A stretch of DNA of 64,000 nt from positions 4,898,001-4,962,000 of the forward strand of contig CM033404.1 in assembly GCA_019426215.1 (NCBI GenBank), in the 5' to 3' direction. The translations under genes and the position numbers were made by a program. Source of the stretch: Buddleja alternifolia. Its lineage: Eukaryota; Streptophyta; Magnoliopsida; Lamiales; Scrophulariaceae. Under the pieces are notes generated by a model. The model did no database searches and was not told where the DNA came from. It was given only the letters and a program-made list of their open reading frames with translations. The first letter of the stretch is position 1. Each line of letters starts with the position of its first letter. Shown here one piece after another: positions 33,312 to 44,417 of this stretch.

Positions 33312-34844
33312 TGAACCACGTAAATATGTTGGTTAATGATTTTAATGTAATGCTTTATTCAAAGTATTTCAAACAAATGAAAGTAATAGGAATTAATTAG
33401 AAGTGACACCGAACCCTTAAAACGCGTTAGGACTTGTGACAGTTAATCAATCAAATCTTACATTAGTCCGCGGGACAATATGTTTTTAATGGCACATTTC
33501 GCTTTATGACAATAGTTCCAACTTACATGAGTAGTATATTATTAATGAAGATTAGATGGCTTTTGGTACCACTGCTTGAGTGAGACCTAGTGAAAAATCT
33601 TGTAATATTTATTCTTGTAATTCTTCATTCTTTTGAATATTATGTATATGTTAATTATATAATTATTTATTCGGGATTACTTGAATATAATGAATTAAAC
33701 TATTTTCACGTGTTCATGAATGCCAAATTTTCGAGCCAACTAGCAACAACGGCTGAAAAGCCGTGCACATGATGGGAATAGCAGGTGCATCGGGATGCGA
33801 TAAGTGTTCATTAAACCGCAGTTGGGGGCATTGCCACTGTGATTGATTCAGAAACCGGTGCTAGAGAATCCGCTCCGCTCTTTCTTTTCCCACGGAACGT
33901 AGAAGGTATGAGTTCAAACCCGGTTAAATATGTCTTTGGTAGTTTGGTTACAAGTTACAACCTACACGCTACCGATTTTCAATTAACAATTTGACTTCTT
34001 TTTTTTTTACAAGGGAAATAAAACTCATTCTAGGATGGTCACGCTCGAAAAATGACCATCGAACATAAAAAACCCATGCACAGAAAAAACTCGAATTAAA
34101 AATAATCTCAATTCTCACACAAAACAGCATTAACCTCTCAATTGGGAAAAATGGCTATACCTACAACGATTAAAGAAAAATTGTACCCATCATTTTGAAC
34201 ATAATCAATCTAATGATCATAATGTATTTCACTTTTGTTTTTGTTTGTACTCATTTAATGGCATGTCTTCGTACATTTCAATATTATTTTTTTCCAAAAA
34301 TAAAATAAACCAAATTGTTCGTTATTGGATGCTACGCTAATAGATAAGTACTCCTCGTTTTGGATTCTTGATTGTATATCGTGGTTGAATATCTTGACAA
34401 GAATATTAATATAAAAGGGTGGGGACCACAAAAAATTCCCGCGATATAGGTGGTTTTTGTGAAATTAAAAACCTAATATTTATAGCTGAAATAACTAATC
34501 ACCCATACCAAGAGGACATTCAATTGTTGAGAGTAATATTAGAATAGAGCATGTTGCTGACAAATTATCCATAATATATTATAAAATAGAAAAACCTAAC
34601 GTATCATAAGTTGGTATATGTTTTTGGTTGTTTCCAGACATTCCAAACCCCAAGGATGAAGATTAATATTTCGTAGTTTGAGGTGCGATTTTGTAGACCT
34701 CCGTCACAAAAATTCTTTTCTTATGCGATAACTTGAACTTGAAACTTCATTGTGTAAAAGATGTAAACAAGTCTAATCGATTCAAACAAATTGTTGTATA
34801 AATTTGTTTGAATTTTTATCGACCTTCATATTCTGTGTTTTAGC

Positions 34845-35095
34845 ACAGTTTGATTGTTAATTGAGGCAAGCTCAAACGAGCTTTAATCGAGCTAAATATA
34901 TTTAAATCGAGTTCGAGTTGCTCGATTTTTTAAGACACTTTTTACTGATCAAGTCAAGTTAGAGCTGAACTTCAAACTTATCAGATACACAAAAAATTGT
35001 TCAAACTTAGTTTGATATGTTAATAAACCGAGCCCAAACAAATTTTTTACCAAACGATTTCCAGTCGAGTATCGAGTACTTTGGTTTGTCTTTCT
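34845..35095. repeat. GAGCTCG-type dispersed repeat in copy 1
   Basis: Contains AAACGAGCTTTAATCGAGC and AACTTCAAACTTATCAGAT. It is the inverse of 14020-14330 and homologous to 60390-61105 in copy 2, where it is split by the hAT MITE at 60448. Confidence 0.65.
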
Positions 35096-35699
35096 GCCTT
35101 ATGTGTAAGTAACCTTATGCCTTCCACTCAGGTCAACCTCGTGATATTATTATACACAATTATGTTTACCTCTCCATAGAAAATTCTAAAGCATACACAA
35201 TAACTCAGACCTGAAACCTCATATTTAACTAACCGGAGTTCTTCCACTAAAACCAACATCATTTGGTATATAACATTTTTTTCCTCCATTTCTTAAGGTA
35301 TTTTAAGCACAAGACTAATCTCTCAAGCTACTGTTGGACACATTTATGAGAACTCTTCCAATTTTTTTATAACCATATAAGAACTCGAATCAAAACTATA
35401 GCTTAAGCAGTCCGAACTTATTCCACCAAGACCAATCTTTTTCTGGTATATAATAGTTTGATGGTTCGTAACCACACGAAATCTTCTATTGTATAAATAT
35501 TTTATACACGTAGCGTTCATATGTAACGTGCAGTAGAAAATCACGATTTATAAGAGGTGATCCAAACTTATGAGTAACAAATTAATAAACTAACCTAAAG
35601 TTTATACCTGGTATAGCAATAAAAGCTCTTTTTTTTTGAATAAATGTTGAGGGGGTTACCCAAGTACAAAGTATCTTAGCTCGACAAACCCGGATTGAT

Positions 35700-38600
35700 A
35701 GTCACAAAACGAGGCCAAGTGAGGCCATCTCTATCGTTCTTTAGGAGTTGATAGATTGTGAGATAGGTGCATCCATGTGGTGCATAGGGGTGTTAATGCC
35801 CTGCTTAGCTAAAGCATCAGTTACTTGATTGCCTTCGCATCTAATAAACTGAAAGGAGACATCCCAGTCTCGAGCCTACACACTATGAATGCTAGCGATC
35901 ACCTCAAAGTGGTGATGTGCTCTAGAGGCCTCCGCAATGCTCTTCAATGCTACCCGGCAGTCCGACTCCACAATGACTTTTTTTAGGCCCGATTCCCACG
36001 CCATTTCTAGTCCCAATAGAATGGCACGCATCTCCGCCTCCAGCAACGAACATGAGTCAATGTGACCACTGAACCCCTTCATCCGTGTTCCATGCTCATC
36101 CCGTAGGACCCCCCAAACTCCAACTCAGTGGCCATGTAAGTTAGTGTCGTCCACCGCGGCATCCACGTTGAGCTTCACTAAACCCGACGTCGGCTTCGTC
36201 CATCCGGTGTGCATTTGGCATTGTATCACGTCTGGATCGAAAGGAAGGCTATTGATGTTCCCATCAATTCTTTTAAGTATCATGTCTAGTCCCCCATTAG
36301 GGACTTTGTCTCGGACCCCATGAGCCACCTCGTTTCGAACCTGCCACATGAAAGAAATCGTCTCAGCAAATGCAAGAGGCCAATCATCACAAGATTCATA
36401 CCTATTTATCTCATGTCGGAGATTCCAATCGATCCAGTCCCTGGCATTTCCTGTAAAAAAAGATGAGTGGAATTGAGGTAAAATAAGTTGTCTCCAAATA
36501 TTTTTCATCCAACCACAATCCCTAATAGCATGCATGGGGATATCTACGGCTATGTGACAAATGAGGCAACAGTCATTATCAGTTATGCCCCTCCGCTTAA
36601 GAGTCGAGTTTGTGAGCATTCTATTATGACGGAGGAGCCACAAGAACATTCGGCAATGATGTGGGCCGGGAATCTTCCACAACTTTGACCAAGATTTAAC
36701 TTCCACTGAAGTTGTCTGGACCTCTGTTAGCGCATTGTATGCACTTTTACAACTGTACTTCCCATCTGAGGAGAAAATCCACCGAGGAGTATCTTGCTGG
36801 TTTCAGCTTGCATCGAGGTCAATCTCAAATAGTGCCATCCTGTCCTCATCTGATAGGGTTGTCAGCTCCTCCCAATCCCATCCTAGCCCTGGAATCCAAT
36901 AGCTCGCCACCAAGCATTCCCGTTTACTTTCCAGCCAACATTGGGTGCGCCGTGTGCTAAGGGGTGCATTACCCACCCAAGTGTCATTCCAAAAGTTAAT
37001 CAATTTGCCATTCCCCATAATCCATCTCGTGCCCGACTTAATCATCGAAAGCACTGATAAAATCCCATTCCATGTGGTTGAAGTGGCTGCCTTAGATCGA
37101 GCTTTGTGTCGGAGGATATATTTCTTCTTAAAGACTTGGACCCAAAGTCTCTTATCATCTTGTAGAAGCTGTCAGCCTAGCTTTCCCAAGAGAGCTATAT
37201 TAGTTACCCAAGTGTGTCTCACTCCTAATCCTCGGTGTTCTTTAGGTTTGCACACCGTATCCCACTTAACTAGGTGCAATTTGCGTTCTTCATCAGAGCC
37301 GCCCCAAAGGAACTTTCTATTTGACTTATCAATTGCATCACATGTACCAAGTGGAAGACGCATGGTCTGCATATGATAAAATGAAATAGTCTCGGTAACC
37401 GACTTAATCAATGTCGCGCGCCCGGCTAAAGACAACGTTTTTCGCTTCCATCCTTTCAACCGCTGTTTCACCTTTTGAACTAGAAAATCACAGTCTCTCC
37501 GTAGAACCCGCCCATGGTGAAGAGAGATGTCGAGATATCTCCCCAAGTTGTCAGTAAGCCCGAGCTTAGCCAGGTTTCCTATTCTACATCTTATCTTCGG
37601 ACCCACATTCTTAGAGAGGAACAGCTTCGATTTGTGTTCGTTGATAGCCTGACCCGAAAGATCACAATAATTCTTGAATATTTGCATAACCACCCGAGTT
37701 GGAGGGACTGAGGCCTCCCCGAATAGAAGGAGGTCATCTGCGAACATAAGGTGAGAAATACGTGGGCCAGACCTAGAGGTGGGAATGGGACGCCATTTCC
37801 TGTCCTCAACTGCCATATCAATGAGAGAACCTAGTTTCTGCACACAGAACACAAACAGGTAAGGCGAGAGAAGATCCCCTTGTTTCAAACCAAGCTGAGG
37901 AACGAACCAATCAGTAGCTTCACCATTCCATAGAAGGGAAAGTTTAGCTCGAGTGGTACACTCCATAATGAGCGTGATCCAAGTCACGGGGAACCTCATT
38001 TCTACCAACACATTCCTAAGGAAAGTCCAATTAATCCGATCGTAAGCTTTTTCAAAATCAATTTTAGCAAGAAAAAAACCTTTCTTCCCCTTACACCGGC
38101 GCAAGTCATGTAAAATCTCTTGGGTAATTAGCACATTATCAATCGTTTGTCTACTCGATATGAAACTACTCTGTGACTGCGGGATTAACTCATCATAAAT
38201 TCTTTAATTCGATTAGTCAAGGTTTTCGTTATATTTTTCAAGCTTACATTAATCAGACTAATAAGGCGAAACTTAGAAAGATGTGTTGGATTTTTTTCTT
38301 TAGGAATCAAGACAATGCGAGAACTATTCATAGAAGGATCGATATTACCAAATTGTAAGGCATTCTGAACCGTGCGATAGACGTCCTCTCCCACTATGTC
38401 CCAACATTTTTGATAAAACATAGGCTGGATGCCGTCTGGTCCCGGAGCCTTAGTAGGGTGCATATCCCACAGGGCTTGCTTGACTTCTTCTTTGGTAACT
38501 GGACGAGCTAGGATTTCAAAGTGGTGGTCCCACAGATACGAAAACTCAGGAGTGTGGTAGTATGGCTAAACTGACTGCCCTGGACTATACAACTCCCTAT

Positions 38601-39551
38601 AGTAATCTACCGCCATCTGTTTCAGAGCTATAGTGTCCGACTCGATACTCCCATCTATTCTCTCGGGACTACGAACTCGACTTTTATTTTGTCGAGTAAT
38701 AGCGGAGAGGTGAAAAAAATGTGTGTTTAGGTCCCCTGCCTTTAGCCACTGAGCCCGAGCTTTCTGTTTCCAAAACAATTCTTCTTGTCTCAGAGTGTCG
38801 CCATATTGAGCTTGCAATTCATTCTCTAATTATCGGAGAGACAATCGAAATTGGATCCCCTGGGCCTTTTGGATACCCGCGATACGGGCCACAAGAGACT
38901 GTTTTCTCCTGAAAATGTTTCCGAAAGTGTTCTGATTCCAAAAATGGGTCGCGGTATGAATATGCTGGATTTGCTCGTGGAAGCCAAGTTGTCGTTTCGA
39001 ACTCCACTCTTTCGAAACCATGTCATGAAAATTTGGATGCGTGAACCATGCGGATTGGAATCAGAAAAAATCTGAACTTGTTCTAATTTTCTTATTCTCG
39101 GCAAGATTCAGCATAACCGGTGAATGATCCAAGCCAATCCGTGGAAGATGCTGAATTGTGGCCTGTGGAAAGCTCAGTCTCCACGAAGCATTGCAAAGAA
39201 CTCGATCTAATCGTTCCTGAAGCTTTGAATTCCCCCCTTTAGCCCAAGTAAATGGAGAACTGGCATACTTAAGATCAATTAAATTGCACTTGTCGACACA
39301 TTCCAGAAACTTCTGACATTTGTATAACTGAAAAGGGGCCCCGCCCATTTTTTCAGCTTGAGATGTCACAACATTCATGTCACCTGCTATAACCCATGGG
39401 CCATAAATATGAAGGCTCATACCTGGTAGCCTTGAGTCCTTGGCTCCATCAAAACTAGAATCATCGGCTTATACCGATTGAGAACCTCTCGTAGCGAATT
39501 TTGAAAAATCAGTTTCGCTGCACCCCTGCAATTCCAAAATATAGATGTCAT
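35700..39551 (-). pseudogene. LINE ORF2 (endonuclease, reverse transcriptase, zf-RVT, RNase H), broken
   Basis: ORF2 starts at the ATG complement of 39549-39551 (reading MTSIYFGIAGVQRN... after a frame change). An endonuclease-exonuclease-phosphatase domain includes YGPWVIAGDMNVVT (39061-39420). A reverse transcriptase follows at 38463-37172 with SHLMFADDLLLFGE, in which FADD is the catalytic motif, and KQGDLLSPYLF. The zf-RVT region (HCRMFLWLLRHNRM) and an RNase H tail (KVIVESDCRVALKSI) come after it at 36706-35876. Numerous stops and frameshifts separate the open pieces, so no working enzyme is encoded. Confidence 0.85.
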
Positions 39552-40893
39552 AATTAACGAACAGAGGAGAAAGTTCTATAAGAACATAAATTCATACCTG
39601 GCCCCCCTCTTCGTAGTCATAACAACGTCCTGCTCCAAATTTGTTGAAAAATCGAGCGTCCCGGCATTATGTTGCCCCATATCTCTCTGATTAGTGACCA
39701 TCTCAGATTCTTCGTGCTCATCATCTAATTTCTCATCCGCGCTCATTATCCCCTCCTGCTGAAAGTCTGGTGGTCAAGTGTGCTCCAAATGAGAATCCAA
39801 TCGAGTAGTCTCGACTAAATTCGGATTTTCCAAGTCCCTCTGATGTACTGATGCAAAATCAACCATATCCTGATCTAGCTTAATCGATGAATGAATGCGG
39901 TTGTTGACGATGGGATATGTAGTACCTCAGGCAATAGGTATGATCCTCTCTGTGTTCACTAAATCCTCAATGCTTTGATTGACTGGCTCTTTGTCTTTCT
40001 TCTTCCAAACTTTTCTCTCCTTTGTGTTAGAAACCACTTCACTTGTCATGTCCCTAGTAGCCACATCTCCATTTTTCTCCAGTTCTTCATTTGTGTCCAA
40101 TAGGACATTGAACCTTGACCTGTTCGGTGTTTCCTTTGAAATTTTTTACTTTTGATTCCCCATCTCACGAATATATGCGTTATCTTTTCCCATCCGGTTC
40201 CCCATGTTTACCATTGTCCTACGGGATCCCTCTTTCACTTGCTCAGCCTCGGTTCTACTGACTGTTTGAGTGTTCGCCCCGAACTGAAAAATTGTAGGAT
40301 TATGCACTTTTTGCCTGTTTGTACCATTTACCTTGTTCTGGCCCCATCGACGTTGGTGGTGCTAAACTATATTCCATGGGCCATACGTTGTTGGAGGTTT
40401 AGCTTTCTCCTCATGTGCCTCCGGTGGTAAGTTTTCCGGGTTTAATAAACCTGAAACCATACGACATGTTTCCTTGCGGTGTCCGTACTCGCCACATGTG
40501 AAACAAATGAGCGATAATCCTTCATACTCGACGATGCGCACTTTCTTGTTAACTTTGATTACCGGCACCATCAGTTTCTTGAGGTCCATTTCCACACATA
40601 CTCTAGCATATCGACCCCTAATCGACTCTTTCGTATTTTTGTCTATATATCTCATCTTTCCAATTAAACTACCCATTCCGCGTAATGCTTTATCATTGAA
40701 CAAGTGAATAGGGAGTTCCAAAAATCGAATCCATAACATAGTTTTAGTTATCTTCACCTTGTTGGGGTTGAAAGATGGTTCCCATTTACGCACTGTCAAG
40801 TAATGCCCCAAAATCATCCATGGCCCTTCCTTCAACACTTTGTCGTACTCCTCTTTGAACCGAAATTGGACTAGATAGAACTCGTTCCCAATA

Positions 40894-42162
40894 CATTACT
40901 ACAAAAATACCCAATTACAGCGCACCTATTACAGCGGTTTTAGTAAAACCGCTGTAATAGGGTATCTTGGTCTTAACCTATTACAGCGGTTCCGAGAAAA
41001 CCGCTGTAATAGGTCGCACCTATTACAGCGGTTTTACTAAAACCGCTGTAATAGGTGCGCTGTAATTGGGTATTTTTGTAGTAGTGTATTGGGAGGTGGT
41101 TGAGGGACCTATTACAGCGGTTCGTTAGGAACCGCTTTAAAAAAAATTAAAAAATAGGGCCTATTACAGCGGTTTACATAAAACCGCTGTAATAGGTCAA
41201 AACCAAGATGCCTATTACAGCGGTTCACATAAGAACCGCTGTAATAGGTCGAAACCAAAAATTTAAATTCCTTAAATTTAGATCTTCCCGCTTCTCTCTA
41301 TCTCTCTTAGTCTTTTTCTCTCTACTCTCTCTCTCTACACTCTCTTTCTCTCTCTCTCTCTGTAGCACCACCGCCGCCTCCACCACCACCGTATGTGTGG
41401 GTGTATTTATATTTGTGTATGTGTGGGTTTATGTATATTTGTCTATATGTGGGTATATGTATATTTGTGTATATGTGGGTTTATGTATGTATATGTGGGT
41501 GTATGTATATTTGTGTATATGTGGGTTTATGTATGTATATGTTGGTGTATGTATATTTGTGAGTTTATGTATGTATATGTGGGTGTATGTATATTTGTGT
41601 ATATGTGGGTTTATGTATGTATATGTGAGTGTATGTATATTTGTGTATATGTGGGGTTTCGTACACGAATATGTGGGTGTGTATGTATATTTGTGTATAT
41701 GTGGGTGTATGTATATTTGTGTATATGTGGGTTTATGTATGTATATATATTTGTGTATATGTGGGTTTATGTAAGTATATGTGGGTGTATGTATATTTGT
41801 GTATGTGTGAGTTTATGTATATATATTTGTGTATTTGGGAATTTCGTGTCATTTCGACACGGTAAAATTATAAACGAAAAAGTGCAATTAATAAAAAAAT
41901 AAATAATAAATACCCTATTACAGCGGTTTTTTTAGAACCGCTGTAATAGGGCACCCTATTACAGCGGTTCTAAAAAAACTGTTGTAATAGGGTACCCTAT
42001 TACAACGGTTTTTTAAGAACCGCTGTAATAGGGTGCCTATTACAGCGGTTCGAAACCGCTGTAATAGGTCGAAACCTTATTACAGCACTGCCTATTACAG
42101 CGGTTCGAACCGCTGTAATAGGTCCAAAAAAACGGCTGTAATAGGCATTTTTTGTAGTAGTG
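40894..42162. mobile_element. CACTA-type (En/Spm) non-autonomous element with multiplied subterminal palindromes
   Basis: On the minus strand the element begins CACTACTACAAAAAATGCC, and on the plus strand CATTACTACAAAAATACCC. Target duplication ATA at 40891-40893 and 42163-42165 restores the LINE reading CCCAATATCAACC. Both end regions are packed with a CCTATTACAGCGGTT motif and its inverse, AACCGCTGTAATAGG (more than ten copies), typical of the subterminal transposase-binding repeats of CACTA elements. The interior is only a (CT)n tract, a CCACCGCC run and a large GT/TA-rich minisatellite; no transposase is present. It lies inside LINE ORF1 and is therefore younger than that LINE. Confidence 0.85.
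41390..41845. repeat. GTGGGTGTATGTATAT minisatellite inside the CACTA element
   Basis: About 450 bp of repeating GTATATGTGGGT, TTATGTATGTATAT and GTATATTTGTGTATAT words with a variable higher-order period of roughly 40-60 bp. The open frames it produces (Tyr/Val/Cys repeats) are by-products. Confidence 0.9.
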
Positions 42163-42784
42163 ATATCAACCGGGTTTATATCATAGGACAATTTCCATAT
42201 AGCTTTCATTCGTTGGCGAAGTATCGAGTAACCCACTTTTCGGCCGAGAATTTTCACAACTAGTGCCCGGCGATAGGGGGACGCCATCTTTCGAATTTCC
42301 TCATCGGGGATCTTGTACACCGGTACCATGATGTCAGTTTCATCTTCACTCTCCTCCCCCAAGTCATCATCATCTTCCTCACCCGTGTAGAGAACAGGTG
42401 CAGCCGGCCTTGTATGCCGATTTTTTCGGAGGTTATCTGTGTGCCAAGCGTTTGGAGTGTTAGCACCCGGGTTCCCTTTGACTGCCTCCGATGAGGTCAT
42501 CTCGTCATCGCTGCGAGTAGCGTCATCTCCAGTTTGGTGCGCATTTTCAATATGCATGAATTCGTCTATGCCATGCTCACAAGGGTTCGTGGGGATATCC
42601 GCCCCGATTAATCGGCGCTTAAGTTTCTTGATCGTCTTGTTCGGAGTTACCACCAGAAGAGGTGGTTGGTTAGGGACCGCCTCCTCCATGCACGAAGGTG
42701 ACGCGGCGGAGGAAAGACAAAGTCTCTCCCGCTTTTGGCTTCTTTTTTTTCCAGCTTTTGGCTTGTTTCTTTCCGTTGTTCTCT

Positions 42785-43447
42785 ACCTAGGTTGCACGGA
42801 TATGGATACGGGGATACGGACACGGCGACACGAATTTAAAAAAAATTTAGGATACGACACGACAAGGATACGAATATATATAATAATTAATAATATATAC
42901 TATATATATGCATATATTATTATTATTATTATTATATATAAACATTTAAACATTAATAATGTACCAAAGCGAAACAAATTAATAACTAAGCAAAATTTAA
43001 AAGTTACACAAATACAAGCTTTAAGCACACCTTCAGTTTTTAAACAAAATTCAAACAGCATAATAATTAAATACTCAATATTCTAGTTCAAGTCTCTAAA
43101 TTTAAGTCCTTTCAATACGACATAATAAATTAATACATGTCTACTTATCTAAATCAAATGGGAAGAAGCAAAATGAAGAACGATCCTGCTTGTGCGCTGC
43201 CCGGCTGCTCCATTGTTCTGCTCTTGTCCCTTAATCCCTTTTTAATTAGGCCCTTTATGCTCTTGTCCCTTAATCCCTTTGAATTAGGTAAGTTAGGAAT
43301 ATTTACAATTTAGGCCCCTTCATGTTTTTGAAATAATAAAAATGACCCCGCCGTATCCTAAACATATCCCTTTATTTTTTTTAAATTTAATTGGCAGACA
43401 CGCATATCCGGGCCGTATTCGTGTCCCCCAAATATCCGACACTGCAT
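42785..43447. mobile_element. GGATACGG/ACACGAC dispersed repeat in the LINE 5' region
   Basis: The left edge TGCACGGATATGGATACGGG and the right edge (reverse complement ATGCAGTGTCGGATATTTGG) are partly inverted, with ACACGAA words in both. Related short copies lie at 24915-25070 and 31553-31625. It appears to be inserted between the LINE 5' UTR motifs (43500-43570) and ORF1 (42689). Superfamily not determined. Confidence 0.5.
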
Positions 43448-43616
43448 TTTATGAATTTTAAGAGTATTAGTTTTCTACTTTCGGTGGCTTTGTCCCCCAC
43501 TTTTACTTTTAGCACATGTTGTTCAATTTAAGCCACCCACTTTTACTTTTAGCACATGCTGTTCAACTTTTGAAAACAGAATGAGTGAGAATTCTCTATT
43601 AGAGAGAGCAATAAAA

Positions 43617-43878
43617 GGCCTGTTGCGAAAGCTTGAAAAAAACACTTTTCAGCTTTTTGCTGGATTTAAGTTGTTTTTTGCTGTTTAGTTTCACTGCTTC
43701 TGATTCTGATTCACTAAAAATAAGCAGAAACTAAAACCAGGTCCTTAGGTACTTCTACTAGCTTCTTCTATATTTTTTGCTCTTTAGTAAGTTTTGCAAA
43801 CACACTCAACTTTAACTTTTCTGCTACTTTTACAATTTTTTCTAAAATTTAGCACTTCTAAGCTCTTGCAAACAGGCC
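43617..43878. mobile_element. MITE with GGCCTGTT.GC ends
   Basis: Left GGCCTGTTGCGAAAGCTTG and the reverse-complemented right end GGCCTGTTTGCAAGAGCTTA form imperfect TIRs. TAAAA flanks both sides (43612-43616, 43879-43883). It sits at the edge of the LINE's right target duplication, so it inserted after the LINE. The length of the duplication is ambiguous, so the superfamily is left open (PIF/Harbinger-like ends). Confidence 0.6.
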
Positions 43879-43929
43879 TAAAAGCTTCTTATGCTGCAAG
43901 CTGCACATGCTTTACCAAAAATATAGAAA

Positions 43930-44335
43930 ATGTTTGGTTTTGTTTCCATACCATATTTAGTCCAAAAATCTCACCAAACCATGTTTGGTTCACAAAATAT
44001 TTGGTCAAAAATACACTACTTTTTTGGTAAAAAAAAAATATAATAATTATTTTTCATCTTTCTACACCTACTTTGTCCCTACACTCCTCTCTATGTCATA
44101 GATCTCTCTCTTCTCTCTCCTCTCTAACAGACAAAAACTTTATGATTTAACTGCTACAGTAACTTTTGTTCCCTTTGAAAACAAAACCAAACATTATCTC
44201 ACAAAAAAAAAACACCCAAAAGCCAACTCCCAAAATAAAACCAAACACAATCTCTTCAAACACGCACGTGTCCCATAAATTTCTCACCAATAATTCTCAC
44301 CAAAATATCATCCCAAAACATAACCAAACATAGCC
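43930..44335. mobile_element. GTTTGG-type MITE fragments
   Basis: It starts near AATGTTTGGTTTTGTTTCC and ends AACATAACCAAACATAGCC. An internal AAAACAAAACCAAACA lies at 44180-44196. Ends and interior (CTACAGTAACTTTTGTTC) match the family of 13566-13954. Flanked by two copies of GCACATGCTTTACCAAAAAT (43905, 44388), so a local duplication accompanied it. Confidence 0.5.
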
Positions 44336-44417
44336 ATAGAATCTTAATAACTCACGCAAGGTAGAATTTGTGCCCCTCCCCAAGCTGCACATGCTTTACC
44401 AAAAATATAGAATCTTA

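Larger units (their letters stand above)
40371..42689 (-). pseudogene. LINE ORF1 (DUF4283-like plus CCHC knuckle), interrupted by CACTA element
   Basis: The 5' part, 42689 to about 42166 (MEEAVPNQPPLLVVTPNKTI..., acidic central stretch EEDDDDLGEESEDETD), ends at the insertion site. The reading resumes at 40893 with KEEYDKVLKEGPWMILGHYL and the zinc knuckle CFTCGEYGHRKETC. This order is the known ORF1 of plant L1-type LINEs (nucleic-acid-binding DUF4283 then zf-CCHC_4). Strong protein similarity to the plus-strand copy at 51842-52916 confirms the assignment. Confidence 0.85.
35626..43606 (-). mobile_element. L1-type LINE, minus strand, with 11-bp target duplication and nested insertions
   Basis: AGCAATAAAAG occurs at 35615-35625 and 43607-43617, and the uninterrupted target is seen in duplicate copy 2 (AGTAATAAAAGCTTC at 61621-61635). 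The poly(A) end is the T-run at 35629-35637. From the 5' end (right) leftwards come a UTR with repeated AACATGTGCTAAAAG motifs, ORF1 (42689-40371 with a 1.27-kb insertion) and ORF2 (39551 to about 35700). Without nested insertions it is about 6 kb, a full-length size for plant L1-type elements. Both ORFs carry stops and frame changes. The plus-strand element at 51650-57640 is the same family. Confidence 0.88.

Noticed and set aside
33760..33960. Another SINE (GAGTTCAAACCC near 33911) in copy 1, with its copy at 59161
   Set aside because: A B-box-like word is present but no A-box at the right distance, tail or target duplication could be found.
41208..41774. 188-codon frame rich in Tyr, Val and Cys (and an overlapping 169-codon frame)
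   Set aside because: It is produced by the GT/TA-rich minisatellite inside the CACTA element. Several frames stay open for the same reason, and there is no domain.
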